Source: Lysobacter niastensis
GTDB lineage: Bacteria > Pseudomonadota > Gammaproteobacteria > Xanthomonadales > Xanthomonadaceae
Direction: 5' to 3'
Assembly: GCF_015453285.1 (NCBI RefSeq)
Contig: NZ_JADLZT010000003.1
Coordinates: 186,001 to 250,000 of the forward strand
Length of the DNA stretch: 64,000 bases
Below are positions 1-8,394 of the stretch, piece by piece. The notes below the pieces were generated by a model. It did no database searches, was not told where the DNA came from, and saw nothing but the letters and a program-made list of their open reading frames with translations. Within the stretch, counting starts at the first letter, position 1. Every line of letters starts with the position of its first letter. The position numbers and the translations under genes are program-made.

Positions 1-918
1 GCCGGCGAACAGGTCGAGCACGCGTTCCTCCGGCTGCGGATCCAGCAGCGTCAGCGCATGCTCGATCATCTTGCCGTTGAGGCCGGCATTGACCTGGATG
101 AAGTCGAGCGGACGGAACAGGAACTCCAGGTTCCACTGCGGCAGCGTGAAGGCCAGCTTCGGGTCTTCCGGCCACAGCGCGTGCACGCTGTCGACGCCGC
201 CGGGCTGCAGGAAGATCGCGAAGCCATGCTGCTTGCCGAAGGCGACGATGGCGTCCTTGTCCGCGTCCGTCAGCGGGACGAGGTGGCGGAACGTCAGCGC
301 GATGCCCGAATAATCCTGCTGGGCATCGCCGGCGATGAACTCGATCTGCGGAATCTCGCGACGCGCCTGCAGGCTGTCGACCAGCGTCGCCAGCGCCGCG
401 ATCTTCTCGCCGATCTGCGGGATCACCGTGTGGCATTCGCCGAGCTCGGCGACGAAGCGCGGGTCCGTCTCGCGGAAGCCGACCAGCGTCTTGTCCTTCT
501 TCTCCACGCGCCGCACCGAGAAGCGGCCCTTGCGGCGATAGCCCCACGACGCGTCGGTCAGCGGCGCCAGGATGCGCTCCGGCGTGACGTGGCCGATGCG
601 CTCGAAGTTCTCCATCAGCACGCGCTGCTTGGCGAGGATCTGCTTGTCCTCGGCGTAGTGCTGCAGGGCGCAGCCGCTGCAGGTGCCGAAGTGCGGGCAG
701 CGCGGAGTGACGCGTTCGGGAGCCGCCAGCAGCACCTCGACGGTCTTCGCTTCGTCGAAGCTGCGATGGCGGCCGGTCTGCGAGGCCATCACGCGCTCGC
801 CCGGCAGCGCGCCGGCTACGAACACCGCCTTGCCATCGGGCCGGCGCGCGACGCCGCGGCCATCGTGGGTCAGGTCGGTGATCTCTACTTCAAAGGGGGT
901 CTGGTCGATGCGGGCCAC
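1..918 (-). CDS. rlmD: 23S rRNA (uracil-1939-C5)-methyltransferase RlmD, 3' truncated by the window edge
   Basis: SAM-dependent enzyme that methylates U1939 of 23S rRNA to m5U. The 306 residues present begin with a TRAM RNA-binding domain (about residues 1-60). An iron-sulfur cluster motif CPHFGTCSGC follows (C74, C80, C83), with a fourth cysteine near residue 162 in GECHTV. The last visible residues, LDLFAG, are the start of the SAM-binding motif, so the catalytic TNC and DPPR-like motifs lie beyond base 1. I chose the GTG at 918 because the TRAM domain begins right after it. There is no strong ribosome binding site and the frame stays open upstream, so the exact start is uncertain. The family is usually about 430-450 residues, so roughly two thirds is here. 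RumB/TrmA paralogues are less likely because the TRAM domain and cluster cysteines are both present. Confidence 0.9.
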   Translation of the reverse strand, partial: MARIDQTPFEVEITDLTHDGRGVARRPDGKAVFVAGALPGERVMASQTGRHRSFDEAKTVEVLLAAPERVTPRCPHFGTCSGCALQHYAEDKQILAKQRVLMENFERIGHVTPERILAPLTDASWGYRRKGRFSVRRVEKKDKTLVGFRETDPRFVAELGECHTVIPQIGEKIAALATLVDSLQARREIPQIEFIAGDAQQDYSGIALTFRHLVPLTDADKDAIVAFGKQHGFAIFLQPGGVDSVHALWPEDPKLAFTLPQWNLEFLFRPLDFIQVNAGLNGKMIEHALTLLDPQPEERVLDLFAG

Positions 919-990
919 AGCTAACTGCGTGAAGCGGGGGGTCGGCTATTGTCGCAGAAGCGGCTCCCTCCCCGCCCAAAAACCCCGCCC

Positions 991-1023
991 AAAAACACAG
1001 ACAGCCCGCCGGAGCGGGCTGTC
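991..1023 (-). terminator. Rho-independent terminator of the ydbH-ydbL pair
   Basis: A GC-rich inverted repeat (gacagcccgc / gcgggctgtc, 4-base loop) at 1000-1023 is followed on the minus strand by a T run (A-run at 991-995 on the plus strand). It sits 19 bases past the ydbL-like stop codon. Confidence 0.85.
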
Positions 1024-1041
1024 CCTGACCACCTTCCGGCC

Positions 1042-1644
1042 TTATTTCTGGCGCCAGCCGCCACCGGAGTCCTGCACCCACCAGCCCGGACGCGCGCTGT
1101 CGATCCACTGCCGCGCGAACACCGCCCGGATCTGCTGCTCCCATTCCGGGTGGTTGTTGGCGACCGCGATCTCACGGTAGACCGCCTTGGCGTCGCGGCC
1201 CTGGTCGGACACGGCCTGGTTGACCGCCACGCGCTGCGGCAACGGGATCTTGTTGGCGTCGCGCACGCTGATGGTGCCGTCGTTGGCAAAGCCGAGCGCG
1301 CCGGAGTCGAAATGCTCGCGCAACTGGCTGTCGAAGCGCGACGCCATGCGCGACTGGATCGCCTGGATCGCCGGCGTCTTGATGGTGATGTCCGGTTGCT
1401 CCTGCGCATACGCAGTGCCGATGCCGACCAGCGACAGCCAGTCGATGCCGCGGTCCAGCGAGGCGCTCTGCCCGCCCGGCTTGTTCTCCTTCACCGGCTC
1501 CTTTGGCTGCGCTTCGTCGCCGATGACCTTCTCGACGAACTCCTTCGCGGCTTCCTTGGCCTCGGCGGCCGGGAAGTACACGTTGATCGTGACGCACGCG
1601 GTCAGCATCACCGCGGCGACCGGAACCCCCAACAAACGGCGCAT
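1042..1644 (-). CDS. ydbL: YdbL-family (DUF1318) lipoprotein
   Basis: 200-residue DUF1318 protein. In E. coli, YdbL is a periplasmic protein that works with the AsmA-like YdbH and the lipoprotein YnbE in phospholipid transport between inner and outer membrane. Here the protein starts with a signal sequence and a lipobox MLTAC (Cys17), so it should be lipid-anchored, unlike E. coli YdbL. Right after the cysteine comes TINVYFP, a short hydrophobic stretch resembling the strand of YnbE. The DUF1318 part is in the C-terminal half (about 85-195) and ends GGGWRQK, as in YdbL. The start ATG at 1644 has an aaagga site upstream. The YdbH-like gene lies 72 bases upstream on the same strand and no separate ynbE is present. 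Family assignment is firm; the combined YnbE/YdbL role is my inference. Confidence 0.8.
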   Translation of the reverse strand: MRRLLGVPVAAVMLTACVTINVYFPAAEAKEAAKEFVEKVIGDEAQPKEPVKENKPGGQSASLDRGIDWLSLVGIGTAYAQEQPDITIKTPAIQAIQSRMASRFDSQLREHFDSGALGFANDGTISVRDANKIPLPQRVAVNQAVSDQGRDAKAVYREIAVANNHPEWEQQIRAVFARQWIDSARPGWWVQDSGGGWRQK

Positions 1645-1716
1645 ATCCTTTCTCCCTGATATCTGAGGGCGCTGGCCCTGAGCGTGGCTAAGTTATCCGA
1701 ACTGTCGCACGAAGGG

Positions 1717-3753
1717 TCACTCGAAGACCGGCGACACGTCACCCTTGCTGGCGGCCTCCAGGCGTTCAAGCAAGATCGGCCAGTCGACCCGGCGGTTGAA
1801 GCCGACCACCGACAGCCTCGGTACGCCGGAACCCTCGACGATAATGAAGCCGGGCCCGGCTGAACCCAGCCCTTCCATTTCGCAGACCTCGTCGTTCAAG
1901 CGGCAACGGATGCCGATGCGGCTGTACCCGAAATCATCGAACACCCCGATCAGCTGCGACTGCAGGCTGCTGATGAAGGACGCGTCGCTGACGCTGGACA
2001 GGTCCTGCACGGCGCGCTGGCTGATGCGCTGACGCACACGGGCCGCACGGGCCGCGGCACGATCGCTGTGCAGCTCGGCGTCGAACGCGACCGGCTGCCA
2101 GTCGACCAGGCGCAGGTGGGTGATCGAGCCGTCGAGCTTGCCGGTGACAGCGCCGAAGCCAAGCACGCCGGTGAGCGCCTCCAGGTCGATGTTGTCGAAA
2201 GCGATGTCGGAGGACAGCGTCGGCGCGACACCGAATGGCCGCTCCATCGCCAGCGACGACACCTGCACGCTGCCTCCGAACAGTTGCATCGCGAGGCCAC
2301 CTTCGAACTCGAGGCGGTCGCCGGCGTAGCGCGCTTCGGGAATGTGCCCGGTCAGCTCGCCGGTGAATGCCGGCCAGTCCAGCGCCTTCGCAAGCGCGGC
2401 GATGTCCAGCCGCTCCAGTTCCATCCCGAAACGGATCTCGAGGCCCCGTTCGCCGGACGGCGGGCGCAGTTGCAGGTGGTCGAACCCCACTTGCCCGCCC
2501 AGCATCGGCACAGTCGCGGCTTCGCGCAGGCTCAGCACGCCGTCACGGCTGGTGAATGGCAGACGCGCCGCACCGAACGACAAGCCGTGCAATGCGCCGC
2601 CATGCCAGCGCAGTTCGCTGTCGATCGAAGCGACCGAGGAGAAGCGGACATCGCCTTCGAGCCCGTCGAAATCGAAACGTCCCTGCGGATCGTCGATCGT
2701 GAGCGCATGCGGGGTGAAGTCGGCTTCGCGCAGCTCGCCATCCTCGATACGAGTTCGCGTGTCGACCCCGCCACGCAACTGCAGGTCCGCAAGGCCGGCC
2801 AGGCCGAGGAAGCCGGTCAGGTATGCGTCGCGCAAGCCACCGGCATCGACGCTGCGTGCGCGCAGGTCAAGCGACCTCAGCGTGGCATCCGGTGCAAGCG
2901 CCGCGCTTCCATCGGCCTCCAGAAGATCACCGTCCTGCCAGTGCAGTCGCGGGAACTCCCAGCCTCCCGCGCCCCTTTGCACGGCATCCAGCGAGAACCC
3001 CACGCGTCGCTGCTGCAGCGCGAGATAGGCATTGCCGAACAGCAGATCGCCGCCGAGCAGGCTGCCATCGAGCTTCACGTGCGTCGTGTCGGCGATCCGG
3101 GCATCGATCTGCGCTTGCGCGCCGACATTCTCGCCGGCGATGGTGCCGTCGGGCGTGGCGAACGCGACTCCACCCAGCCGCACCGGGCCGGTGATGCGCA
3201 TCGGTGCGTTGGCGGGTGCCGCGACCGTGAGGCGGCCGTCCAGCGTGCCCTTCGTGAACCTCCCCTGCTCCCAGGCTTTCGCCAGCATCGCCTGCGTCCA
3301 CAACAACGGAACGCGCGTGAGGTCGATGCGAGTGAGATCCGGCGCGGCGGCATCACGATGCAGCGCGAGCACGCTGCCGCCACGGGCGAGGCGTGCGTCG
3401 GTACGGACCTCGTCGATATCGATGGCCAGCCGCATCGGCGCCGCGCGGCCGGAGCGAAGGTCTCCCTCGCACCGCCAGCGCGCGCCGTCGCGACGCAGCG
3501 GGCATTGCCACGTCACGTCGCGGAAGCGATAACCCAGCTCCGGCGCCTCGACACTTGCGGCCTGTACGTGCAATTGCCCCTGCGGTGCCCGATCGGGCCA
3601 GTCGAGCCGGACGACGACGTTCTCGAACACGCCGACGGCTGTAGTGATTTTTGCGACCCTCGCCTGCGCGGTACGCGCATGCGCCTCGCCGCCGGCCAGC
3701 CAGGGCACGGTCAGCAGGCACGCGATCAGCAGGCGTAAGATCGGTTGCGGCAT
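1717..3753 (-). CDS. ydbH: YdbH-like (AsmA-like) intermembrane phospholipid transport protein
   Basis: 678-residue protein with an N-terminal signal sequence or anchor (about residues 1-26) and then a long, repetitive, beta-rich body without further membrane segments. This is the look of the AsmA-like bridge proteins (TamB, YhdP, YdbH) that form hydrophobic grooves across the periplasm. The C-terminal part, with EGSGVPRLSVVGFNRRVDWP near residues 638-657, resembles the conserved YdbH C-terminal region. The protein is shorter than E. coli YdbH (about 880). It is followed on the same strand by a YdbL-family gene, matching the E. coli ydbH-ynbE-ydbL order except that no ynbE is seen. Start at 3753 is just upstream of the signal sequence; a divergent regulator gene starts 41 bases away. 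Assignment rests on architecture and neighbour rather than on a full alignment. Confidence 0.65.
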   Translation of the reverse strand: MPQPILRLLIACLLTVPWLAGGEAHARTAQARVAKITTAVGVFENVVVRLDWPDRAPQGQLHVQAASVEAPELGYRFRDVTWQCPLRRDGARWRCEGDLRSGRAAPMRLAIDIDEVRTDARLARGGSVLALHRDAAAPDLTRIDLTRVPLLWTQAMLAKAWEQGRFTKGTLDGRLTVAAPANAPMRITGPVRLGGVAFATPDGTIAGENVGAQAQIDARIADTTHVKLDGSLLGGDLLFGNAYLALQQRRVGFSLDAVQRGAGGWEFPRLHWQDGDLLEADGSAALAPDATLRSLDLRARSVDAGGLRDAYLTGFLGLAGLADLQLRGGVDTRTRIEDGELREADFTPHALTIDDPQGRFDFDGLEGDVRFSSVASIDSELRWHGGALHGLSFGAARLPFTSRDGVLSLREAATVPMLGGQVGFDHLQLRPPSGERGLEIRFGMELERLDIAALAKALDWPAFTGELTGHIPEARYAGDRLEFEGGLAMQLFGGSVQVSSLAMERPFGVAPTLSSDIAFDNIDLEALTGVLGFGAVTGKLDGSITHLRLVDWQPVAFDAELHSDRAAARAARVRQRISQRAVQDLSSVSDASFISSLQSQLIGVFDDFGYSRIGIRCRLNDEVCEMEGLGSAGPGFIIVEGSGVPRLSVVGFNRRVDWPILLERLEAASKGDVSPVFE

Positions 3754-3794
3754 GCAAAGAGCATAACGTCCACGATGTTTCGCGACTGGTACCG

Positions 3795-4538
3795 ATGACG
3801 CAATCAGACCCGCCCCGCATCCTGCTGGTCGAAGACGATCCGACCAGCCGCTGGTTCCTCACATCGGCCCTGGTCGCCTTGCCGGCGGAAGTCGATGCCG
3901 CCGACAGCGTGACGGCAGCGGTCGCGCTCGCCTCCTCGCAGGACTACGCCTTGTGGCTGATCGACGCGCACCTGCCGGATGGCAGCGGCAGCGAACTGCT
4001 TGCGCGCCTGCGCGCGCAACGACCCGACACGCCTGCGCTGGCGCACACCGCCGCGACCGAGGCGGTGGTGCTCGATGAGCTGGTGGCCGCGGGCTTCGCC
4101 GAAGTCCTGGTCAAGCCGTTGCCCGCCGCCACGGTGCAGGGGGCTGCGCGGCGAGCGCTCGGCCAAGGGGTATCACACGAGTCCGTCAAGGTGCTCCCCG
4201 GCGGCAAGCTGCCGGTGTGGGACGACGACTCCGCGACCCAGGCGCTGAACGGCAACCGCGCCCACGTCGACACGTTGCGCGGATTGTTCGCGCAGGAACT
4301 TCCAAACTCGCTGAAGACCATCCAGTCGGCGGCAGCACGCGGAGATACGGCGACGGTGCGCGGCGAATTGCATCGCCTTCGCGCGAGCTGCGGCTTCGTC
4401 GGCGCGGCCCGGCTGGGCGCCGCCGTGCAGGCGCTTCAGGAGTTCCCGGACTCGCCCTCCCTGTTGTCCACGTTCGAATGCGTCGCGCAGGACACGCTCT
4501 CGCAAAGGGCATCCGATCAGTCGCCGCCACCCGCCTGA
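3795..4538 (+). CDS. Orphan response regulator with receiver (REC) and histidine phosphotransfer (Hpt) domains
   Basis: 247 residues. The receiver domain (about 8-122) has the acidic pocket E13/D14/D15, phospho-acceptor D57 in [10 protein letters not shown]85 and the conserved K107 in VLVKPL. A linker leads to an Hpt domain (about 150-240) with the phosphorylatable H193 in [13 protein letters not shown]. There is no kinase core, DNA-binding or enzymatic output domain, so the protein looks like an intermediate of a phosphorelay that accepts and passes phosphate to partners elsewhere. I chose the ATG at 3795 because the receiver fold begins eight residues later; upstream in-frame codons overlap the divergent ydbH-like gene. 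The 3' end overlaps the convergent recO by 22 bases. Partner kinase and target are unknown from this window. Confidence 0.8.
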   Translation: MTQSDPPRILLVEDDPTSRWFLTSALVALPAEVDAADSVTAAVALASSQDYALWLIDAHLPDGSGSELLARLRAQRPDTPALAHTAATEAVVLDELVAAGFAEVLVKPLPAATVQGAARRALGQGVSHESVKVLPGGKLPVWDDDSATQALNGNRAHVDTLRGLFAQELPNSLKTIQSAAARGDTATVRGELHRLRASCGFVGAARLGAAVQALQEFPDSPSLLSTFECVAQDTLSQRASDQSPPPA

Positions 4539-5275
4539 TCGGCCTTGGCCCTGGGCGCGACGCGACCAAGCTCGGCCAGCATCTCCCATGACTTCAGGCC
4601 GCGCGGCCCGAGGTAGTGCGACAGCAAACCGCGCATGGCCCGGCGCAGGCCAGGCAGGTCATCGGCTTCGGGATGCTGGTCGCTCGCCAGCGAGAGCAGC
4701 GCCCGCCCGGTCGCCGCGCTGCTGCGGTCACCGTGGCCGCGATCACTCAGCACTCGGCGCGGTCCGTATTCCGGATCGAGGCGATAACGCGCGGCAGGAT
4801 CGATCGGCGTGCCCTCGCCATCGTTCGACCAGTCGAAACCGAAGCCGAGCGCTTCGAGCAGGTCGCGCTCGTAGCGGCGCAGCGTCCAGCCGAGCGGCTC
4901 ATCGGCGGCCAGGCGCGCACGCGCCTGTGCGTAGGCCTCGAACAGCTCCGGCACCGGATCCTGGCGCGGCGCCAGGCGCAGCGTCAGCTCGTTGAGGTAG
5001 AAGCCGGCCAGCATCGCTTCGCCGGCCAGCCTGGGCGCCACGTCGACGGCCTCGGCGGCCGTCAGCCGCGCCAGTTCGCCGGTCTGCACGGCATCGAAGC
5101 GGATCCACTGCAGTGGCTGCAATGCCGCACGCAATGGCTGCCGCTTCGGCCCCTGCACGCCGCGCGCCACCAGGCCGATGCGGCCGTGGTCGAAGCTCAA
5201 CACCTCGACCAGCAGGCTGGTCTCGCGCCAGGGACGCGCGTGCAGCACGAAGGCGGGTTGGGCGGTGTAGCGCAC
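4517..5275 (-). CDS. recO: DNA repair protein RecO
   Basis: 252-residue recombination mediator of the RecFOR pathway, which helps load RecA onto SSB-coated single-stranded DNA. The N-terminal OB-fold is visible in [20 protein letters not shown] and [12 protein letters not shown] (about residues 8-45). The helical C-terminal domain carries the family patterns [10 protein letters not shown] and [15 protein letters not shown]. The zinc-finger cysteines of some RecO proteins are absent, as is common in gammaproteobacteria. It directly follows era (16 bases), in the conserved lepB-rnc-era-recO order, so it is probably the last gene of that operon. The end overlaps the convergent REC-Hpt gene. Confidence 0.93.
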   Translation of the reverse strand: MRYTAQPAFVLHARPWRETSLLVEVLSFDHGRIGLVARGVQGPKRQPLRAALQPLQWIRFDAVQTGELARLTAAEAVDVAPRLAGEAMLAGFYLNELTLRLAPRQDPVPELFEAYAQARARLAADEPLGWTLRRYERDLLEALGFGFDWSNDGEGTPIDPAARYRLDPEYGPRRVLSDRGHGDRSSAATGRALLSLASDQHPEADDLPGLRRAMRGLLSHYLGPRGLKSWEMLAELGRVAPRAKADQAGGGD

Positions 5276-5291
5276 TCAGCCGCCGGTGCGC

Positions 5292-6188
5292 TCAGTCGTG
5301 GTAGCCGAACGCGCGCAGCGCCGCTTCGTCGTCCGACCAACCCTCGCGCACGCGCACCCAGGTTTCCAGGAACACCTTGTTGCCGAACAGGCGTTCCATC
5401 TGCTGGCGCGCGCGCGAACCGATCTCGCGCAGGCGCTCGCCACCCTTGCCGATCACGATGGCCTTCTGCCCATCGCGCTCGACCCAGATCACCGCGCCGA
5501 TGCGCAGCATCGTGCCGTCGACTTCGAACTTCTCGATCTCCACCGTCGTCGCGTACGGCAGCTCCTCGCCGAGCTGGCGCATCAGCTGCTCGCGCACCAT
5601 CTCGCCGGCCAGGAAGCGCTGGCTCTTGTCGGTGATCTCGTCCTCGCCATACAGCGCCGCCTGTTCCGGCACGTGCGCGAGCACGGTCTTCACCAGCGGA
5701 TCCAGGCCGCTGCGCTTGAGCGCCGACACCGGATGCACGCCGGCGAAGTCGCGCCCCTCGCTGACCTTGGCCAGGTACGGCAGCAGCGCGGACTTGTCCT
5801 TGAGCCGGTCGACCTGGTTGACCACCAGCACCACCGGCACGCCGGCCTTCTTCAGTGCATCGAAGGCGAGCGAGTCCTCGTCATCCCACTGCCCGGCGCG
5901 CACGACCAGCATCGCGGCATCCACGCCCTCCAGCGCACCGCGGGCGGCGCGGTTCATCCAGCGGTTCATCGCACGCTTCTGCTCGCGATGGATGCCGGGG
6001 GTGTCGACCAGCAGCAGTTGCCCTTCGGGGAAGGTGGCGATGCCGAGCAGCTGGTGGCGCGTGGTCTGCGGGCGGTTGGAGGTGATGCTGACCTTGGCGC
6101 CGACCAGCGCGTTGACCAGGGTGGATTTGCCGACGTTGGGACGGCCGATGACGGCCACGTGGCCGGCGCGATGGGCGGGGGTATTCAT
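5292..6188 (-). CDS. era: GTPase Era
   Basis: 298-residue essential GTPase that binds the 3' end of 16S rRNA during 30S subunit maturation. G1 motif GRPNVGKS at residues 15-22, G3 DTPG, G4 NQVD and the C-terminal KH RNA-binding domain with the signature [14 protein letters not shown] chose the ATG at 6188 (MNTPAHRAG) because it places the P-loop at the usual position; an upstream in-frame codon at 6224 would add a low-complexity extension. Between era and the upstream rnc lies a 174-base gap with a palindromic repeat. Confidence 0.95.
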   Translation of the reverse strand: MNTPAHRAGHVAVIGRPNVGKSTLVNALVGAKVSITSNRPQTTRHQLLGIATFPEGQLLLVDTPGIHREQKRAMNRWMNRAARGALEGVDAAMLVVRAGQWDDEDSLAFDALKKAGVPVVLVVNQVDRLKDKSALLPYLAKVSEGRDFAGVHPVSALKRSGLDPLVKTVLAHVPEQAALYGEDEITDKSQRFLAGEMVREQLMRQLGEELPYATTVEIEKFEVDGTMLRIGAVIWVERDGQKAIVIGKGGERLREIGSRARQQMERLFGNKVFLETWVRVREGWSDDEAALRAFGYHD

Positions 6189-6255
6189 TGGGGGGATTGT
6201 CGGCCTGTGGGGGGACGAGGGCAAACGAGCGATGCCGAGGCACCTGTACGATTTT

Positions 6256-6338
6256 CCTTCTCCCGCACGCGGGCGAAGGTGCCCGGAGGGCGGATGAGGG
6301 CGGCTTGGGCTTTGCCCTCACCCGAGAGCGGGAGAGGG
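6256..6338. repeat. Intergenic REP-like pair of imperfect palindromes
   Basis: Between rnc and era. A first imperfect palindrome (ccttctcccgc ... gcgggcgaagg region, 6256-6279) is followed about 35 bases later by a second (ccctcacccgagagcggga..., 6315-6338) of related sequence in the opposite sense. No coding potential. Resembles the paired REP elements scattered in Xanthomonadaceae genomes; copy number cannot be seen here. Confidence 0.6.
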
Positions 6339-6362
6339 GCTTTGGAATGCCTCAGTCGGACT

Positions 6363-7025
6363 TCAGTCCAGCGCCTTGAGCTGTTCCAGCGCCGCTTCGG
6401 CCGCGATCTGCTCGGCGGCGCGGCGCGAGCCGGCGGTGCCTTCGGTCACCAGCGGCGGCTGCGTCAACGTGCAGGTGACCTGGAAGATCTTGGCATGATC
6501 CTCGCCGCCCTCTGCGTGCAGCTCGTAAACCGGCAACGGCTTCTGCCGGCCCTGCAGCCATTCCTGCAGGCGGGTCTTGGCGTCCTTGCCGACCTTGTGC
6601 GGCGGCGGCAGCGCGGCGATGGCCGCCTCGAACCACGGCAGGACCGCCGTGCGGCACGCCTCGAATCCGGCATCCATGTAGATGGCCGCGACGACCGCCT
6701 CCAAAGCATCGGCCAGGATCGAATCGCGGCGATGGCCGCCGGACTTCATCTCGCCGGGGCCCAGCGTCAGGCGGGGGCCGAGTTCGAGCGTGCGCGCGAT
6801 CGGCGCCAGCGCGGATTCGCGGACGAGCTCGGCGCGGGCGCGGGTCAAGGCACCCTCGTCCGCTTGCGGCCAGTGTGCGTACAGCGCTTCGGCGACGATC
6901 AGGTTGACCAGTGCGTCGCCGAGGAACTCCAGGCGCTCGTTGTGTGGCGCCCCGGCGCTGCGGTGGGTCAGCGCCTGCGCGAGCAGCTCCGCCCGCGCGA
7001 AACGATGGGTGATCCGGTCACTCAA
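6363..7025 (-). CDS. rnc: Ribonuclease III
   Basis: 220-residue double-strand-specific endoribonuclease that processes rRNA precursors and structured mRNAs. The signature [12 protein letters not shown] (residues 29-40) contains the catalytic acidic residues E33 and D37, and the second acidic motif lies in [13 protein letters not shown] (about 106-118). A double-stranded RNA-binding domain fills about 146-218 and ends with the expected [14 protein letters not shown]. The start at 7025 overlaps the end of the upstream DUF4845 gene by 8 bases, indicating translational coupling. Part of the lepA-lepB-DUF4845-rnc-era-recO run. Confidence 0.96.
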   Translation of the reverse strand: MSDRITHRFARAELLAQALTHRSAGAPHNERLEFLGDALVNLIVAEALYAHWPQADEGALTRARAELVRESALAPIARTLELGPRLTLGPGEMKSGGHRRDSILADALEAVVAAIYMDAGFEACRTAVLPWFEAAIAALPPPHKVGKDAKTRLQEWLQGRQKPLPVYELHAEGGEDHAKIFQVTCTLTQPPLVTEGTAGSRRAAEQIAAEAALEQLKALD

Positions 7026-7398
7026 GCCCGCCGCCGCGACGCAGTTCCTTCACCGCGTTGAACCGGCCGACCACGTCCAGGTTGGCGATCAGCGGCTTGC
7101 GGACCTCGTAATCGACGGTGACCACGTAGCCGGCGTCCTTGCGCTGGACCTTCATGTTCTCCGGCTTGATGTTGTCGGCGTAGCTGATGTACAGGCGACG
7201 GAAGAACAGGTCCTTGACCTTGGCCGGGTCCTTGTCGGTGATCCCAGGCTCCTGAGCGATGCCGTTGAGGGCCTGCTTCACAGCGTAGAACTCCGAATAC
7301 ATCGGGATCGTCTTCATCCCCATGTAGATGAAAACACCGACCACGGCGAGCACGATGATGAACCCGACCAGGGTCATGCCGCTTTGCGAACGCTTCAT
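7018..7398 (-). CDS. DUF4845 membrane protein of unknown function
   Basis: 126 residues, with a positively charged start followed by a single membrane segment (about residues 7-27, [20 protein letters not shown]). The start resembles a type IV pilin leader, but there is no E at +5 after a clear G cleavage site. The rest is a small soluble domain. DUF4845 proteins are regularly found between lepB and rnc in beta- and gammaproteobacteria. That conserved place suggests a link to protein export or RNA processing, but no activity is known to me. It overlaps rnc by 8 bases and starts 27 bases after lepB ends. Confidence 0.8.
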   Translation of the reverse strand: MKRSQSGMTLVGFIIVLAVVGVFIYMGMKTIPMYSEFYAVKQALNGIAQEPGITDKDPAKVKDLFFRRLYISYADNIKPENMKVQRKDAGYVVTVDYEVRKPLIANLDVVGRFNAVKELRRGGGLE

Positions 7399-7425
7399 TG
7401 ACGCTCCCCCATCCCCGTTGATTGA

Positions 7426-8211
7426 TTACTGAATGCTGTTGCCGATGCGCGAACCGTCGATGCCCCCATCGAAGTTCATCCAGATCAGGAACGCCTTGCC
7501 ACGCAGGTTCTGCTCCGGCAGGAAACCCCAGTATCGGCTGTCCTCGCTATTATCGCGATTGTCGCCCATCACGAAATAGTGACCCGGCGGCACCACCCAT
7601 TCGCCTTCCCCTTGATCGAGGAACGGCAGATCGGTGCGTTCCAGGACGTGGTGGCTGCGGCCGGCCAGGTTCTCGGTCAGTTCCTCGGCTCCGGTCATCT
7701 CCGCGCCGTTGCCCTTGCCCTGGTAGGCCCCGATCGGCTGGTAGGCGAGCGCCTTGCCATTCAGGAACACCTGGTTGTCGTGGTAGGCGACGCGGTCGCC
7801 CGGCAGGCCGACAACGCGCTTGATCCAGTCCTGGTCGGGGTGGTGCGGCGGCTTGAAGACCACGACGTCGCCCCGCTGGGGTTCGCCGATGGAAACGACC
7901 TTGTGGTTGGTGACCGGCAGGCGCAGGCCGTAGCGGAACTTGTTGACCAGGATGAAATCGCCGGTCAGCAGGGTCGGCATCATCGAGTTGGACGGGATCC
8001 GGAACGGCTCCGCGATGAAGCTGCGCAGGATCAGGACGACCGCCAGCACCGGGAAGAAGGCCTTGGAGTAGTCGACGACGATGGGCTCCTTGCCTTCGTC
8101 GAGCAGGCCTTCGCGGGCAGCGCGGCGCTTGGCAAGGAACAGCTTGTCGAGCAGCCAGACGATGCCGGTGAAGGCGGTCAGCAGTACCAGTCCGATCTCA
8201 AACCAACGCAT
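7426..8211 (-). CDS. lepB: Signal peptidase I
   Basis: 261-residue membrane protease that removes signal peptides from exported proteins. Two N-terminal membrane segments (about 4-21 and 50-66) are followed by the periplasmic catalytic domain. The Ser/Lys dyad is visible: S76 in PSNSMMPTL and K131 in DWIKRVVGLPGD. The later boxes GHYFVMGDNRDNSEDSRYWG and the C-terminal GKAFLIW complete the S26 family pattern. It follows lepA on the same strand as in most proteobacteria, but a 183-base gap with inverted repeats separates them. Confidence 0.96.
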   Translation of the reverse strand: MRWFEIGLVLLTAFTGIVWLLDKLFLAKRRAAREGLLDEGKEPIVVDYSKAFFPVLAVVLILRSFIAEPFRIPSNSMMPTLLTGDFILVNKFRYGLRLPVTNHKVVSIGEPQRGDVVVFKPPHHPDQDWIKRVVGLPGDRVAYHDNQVFLNGKALAYQPIGAYQGKGNGAEMTGAEELTENLAGRSHHVLERTDLPFLDQGEGEWVVPPGHYFVMGDNRDNSEDSRYWGFLPEQNLRGKAFLIWMNFDGGIDGSRIGNSIQ

Positions 8212-8227
8212 GCATGCTCCTTTGGAG

Positions 8228-8388
8228 CCGGGATTGGGGGTTCGGGATTGGACATTCGGAATCGGAATCCTGAGCGCGTCCCGACGGGCTTGCCGTCCGG
8301 AGCATAGCGAGGGCCGCGCTCTTCGTCACAGCCCTGCCCGTGCTTGCCCGCGCCTCGCGAATCCCCGGTCCCGAATCCCCGATCCCGG
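8228..8388. repeat. Inverted GGGATT-type repeats bracketing the lepA-lepB gap
   Basis: Left arm 8228-8269 reads as degenerate copies of gggattSgggattcgg. Right arm 8358-8388 is the reverse complement of the same theme (gcgaatccccggtcccgaat...). A further small palindrome (gacgggcttgccgtc, 8283-8297) lies between them. No open frame fits. The arms could pair into one long hairpin in the lepA-lepB transcript. Confidence 0.6.
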
Positions 8389-8394
8389 CCTGTG

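Noticed and set aside
2068-3738. Long open frame on the plus strand opposite the YdbH-like gene
   Set aside because: No domain or signal; it is an antisense shadow caused by GC-rich codon use. The minus-strand protein has a signal sequence and a coherent fold.
7018-7398. DUF4845 protein as a type IV pilin
   Set aside because: The N-terminal helix looks pilin-like, but there is no proper G/E cleavage context and the lepB-rnc position matches DUF4845.
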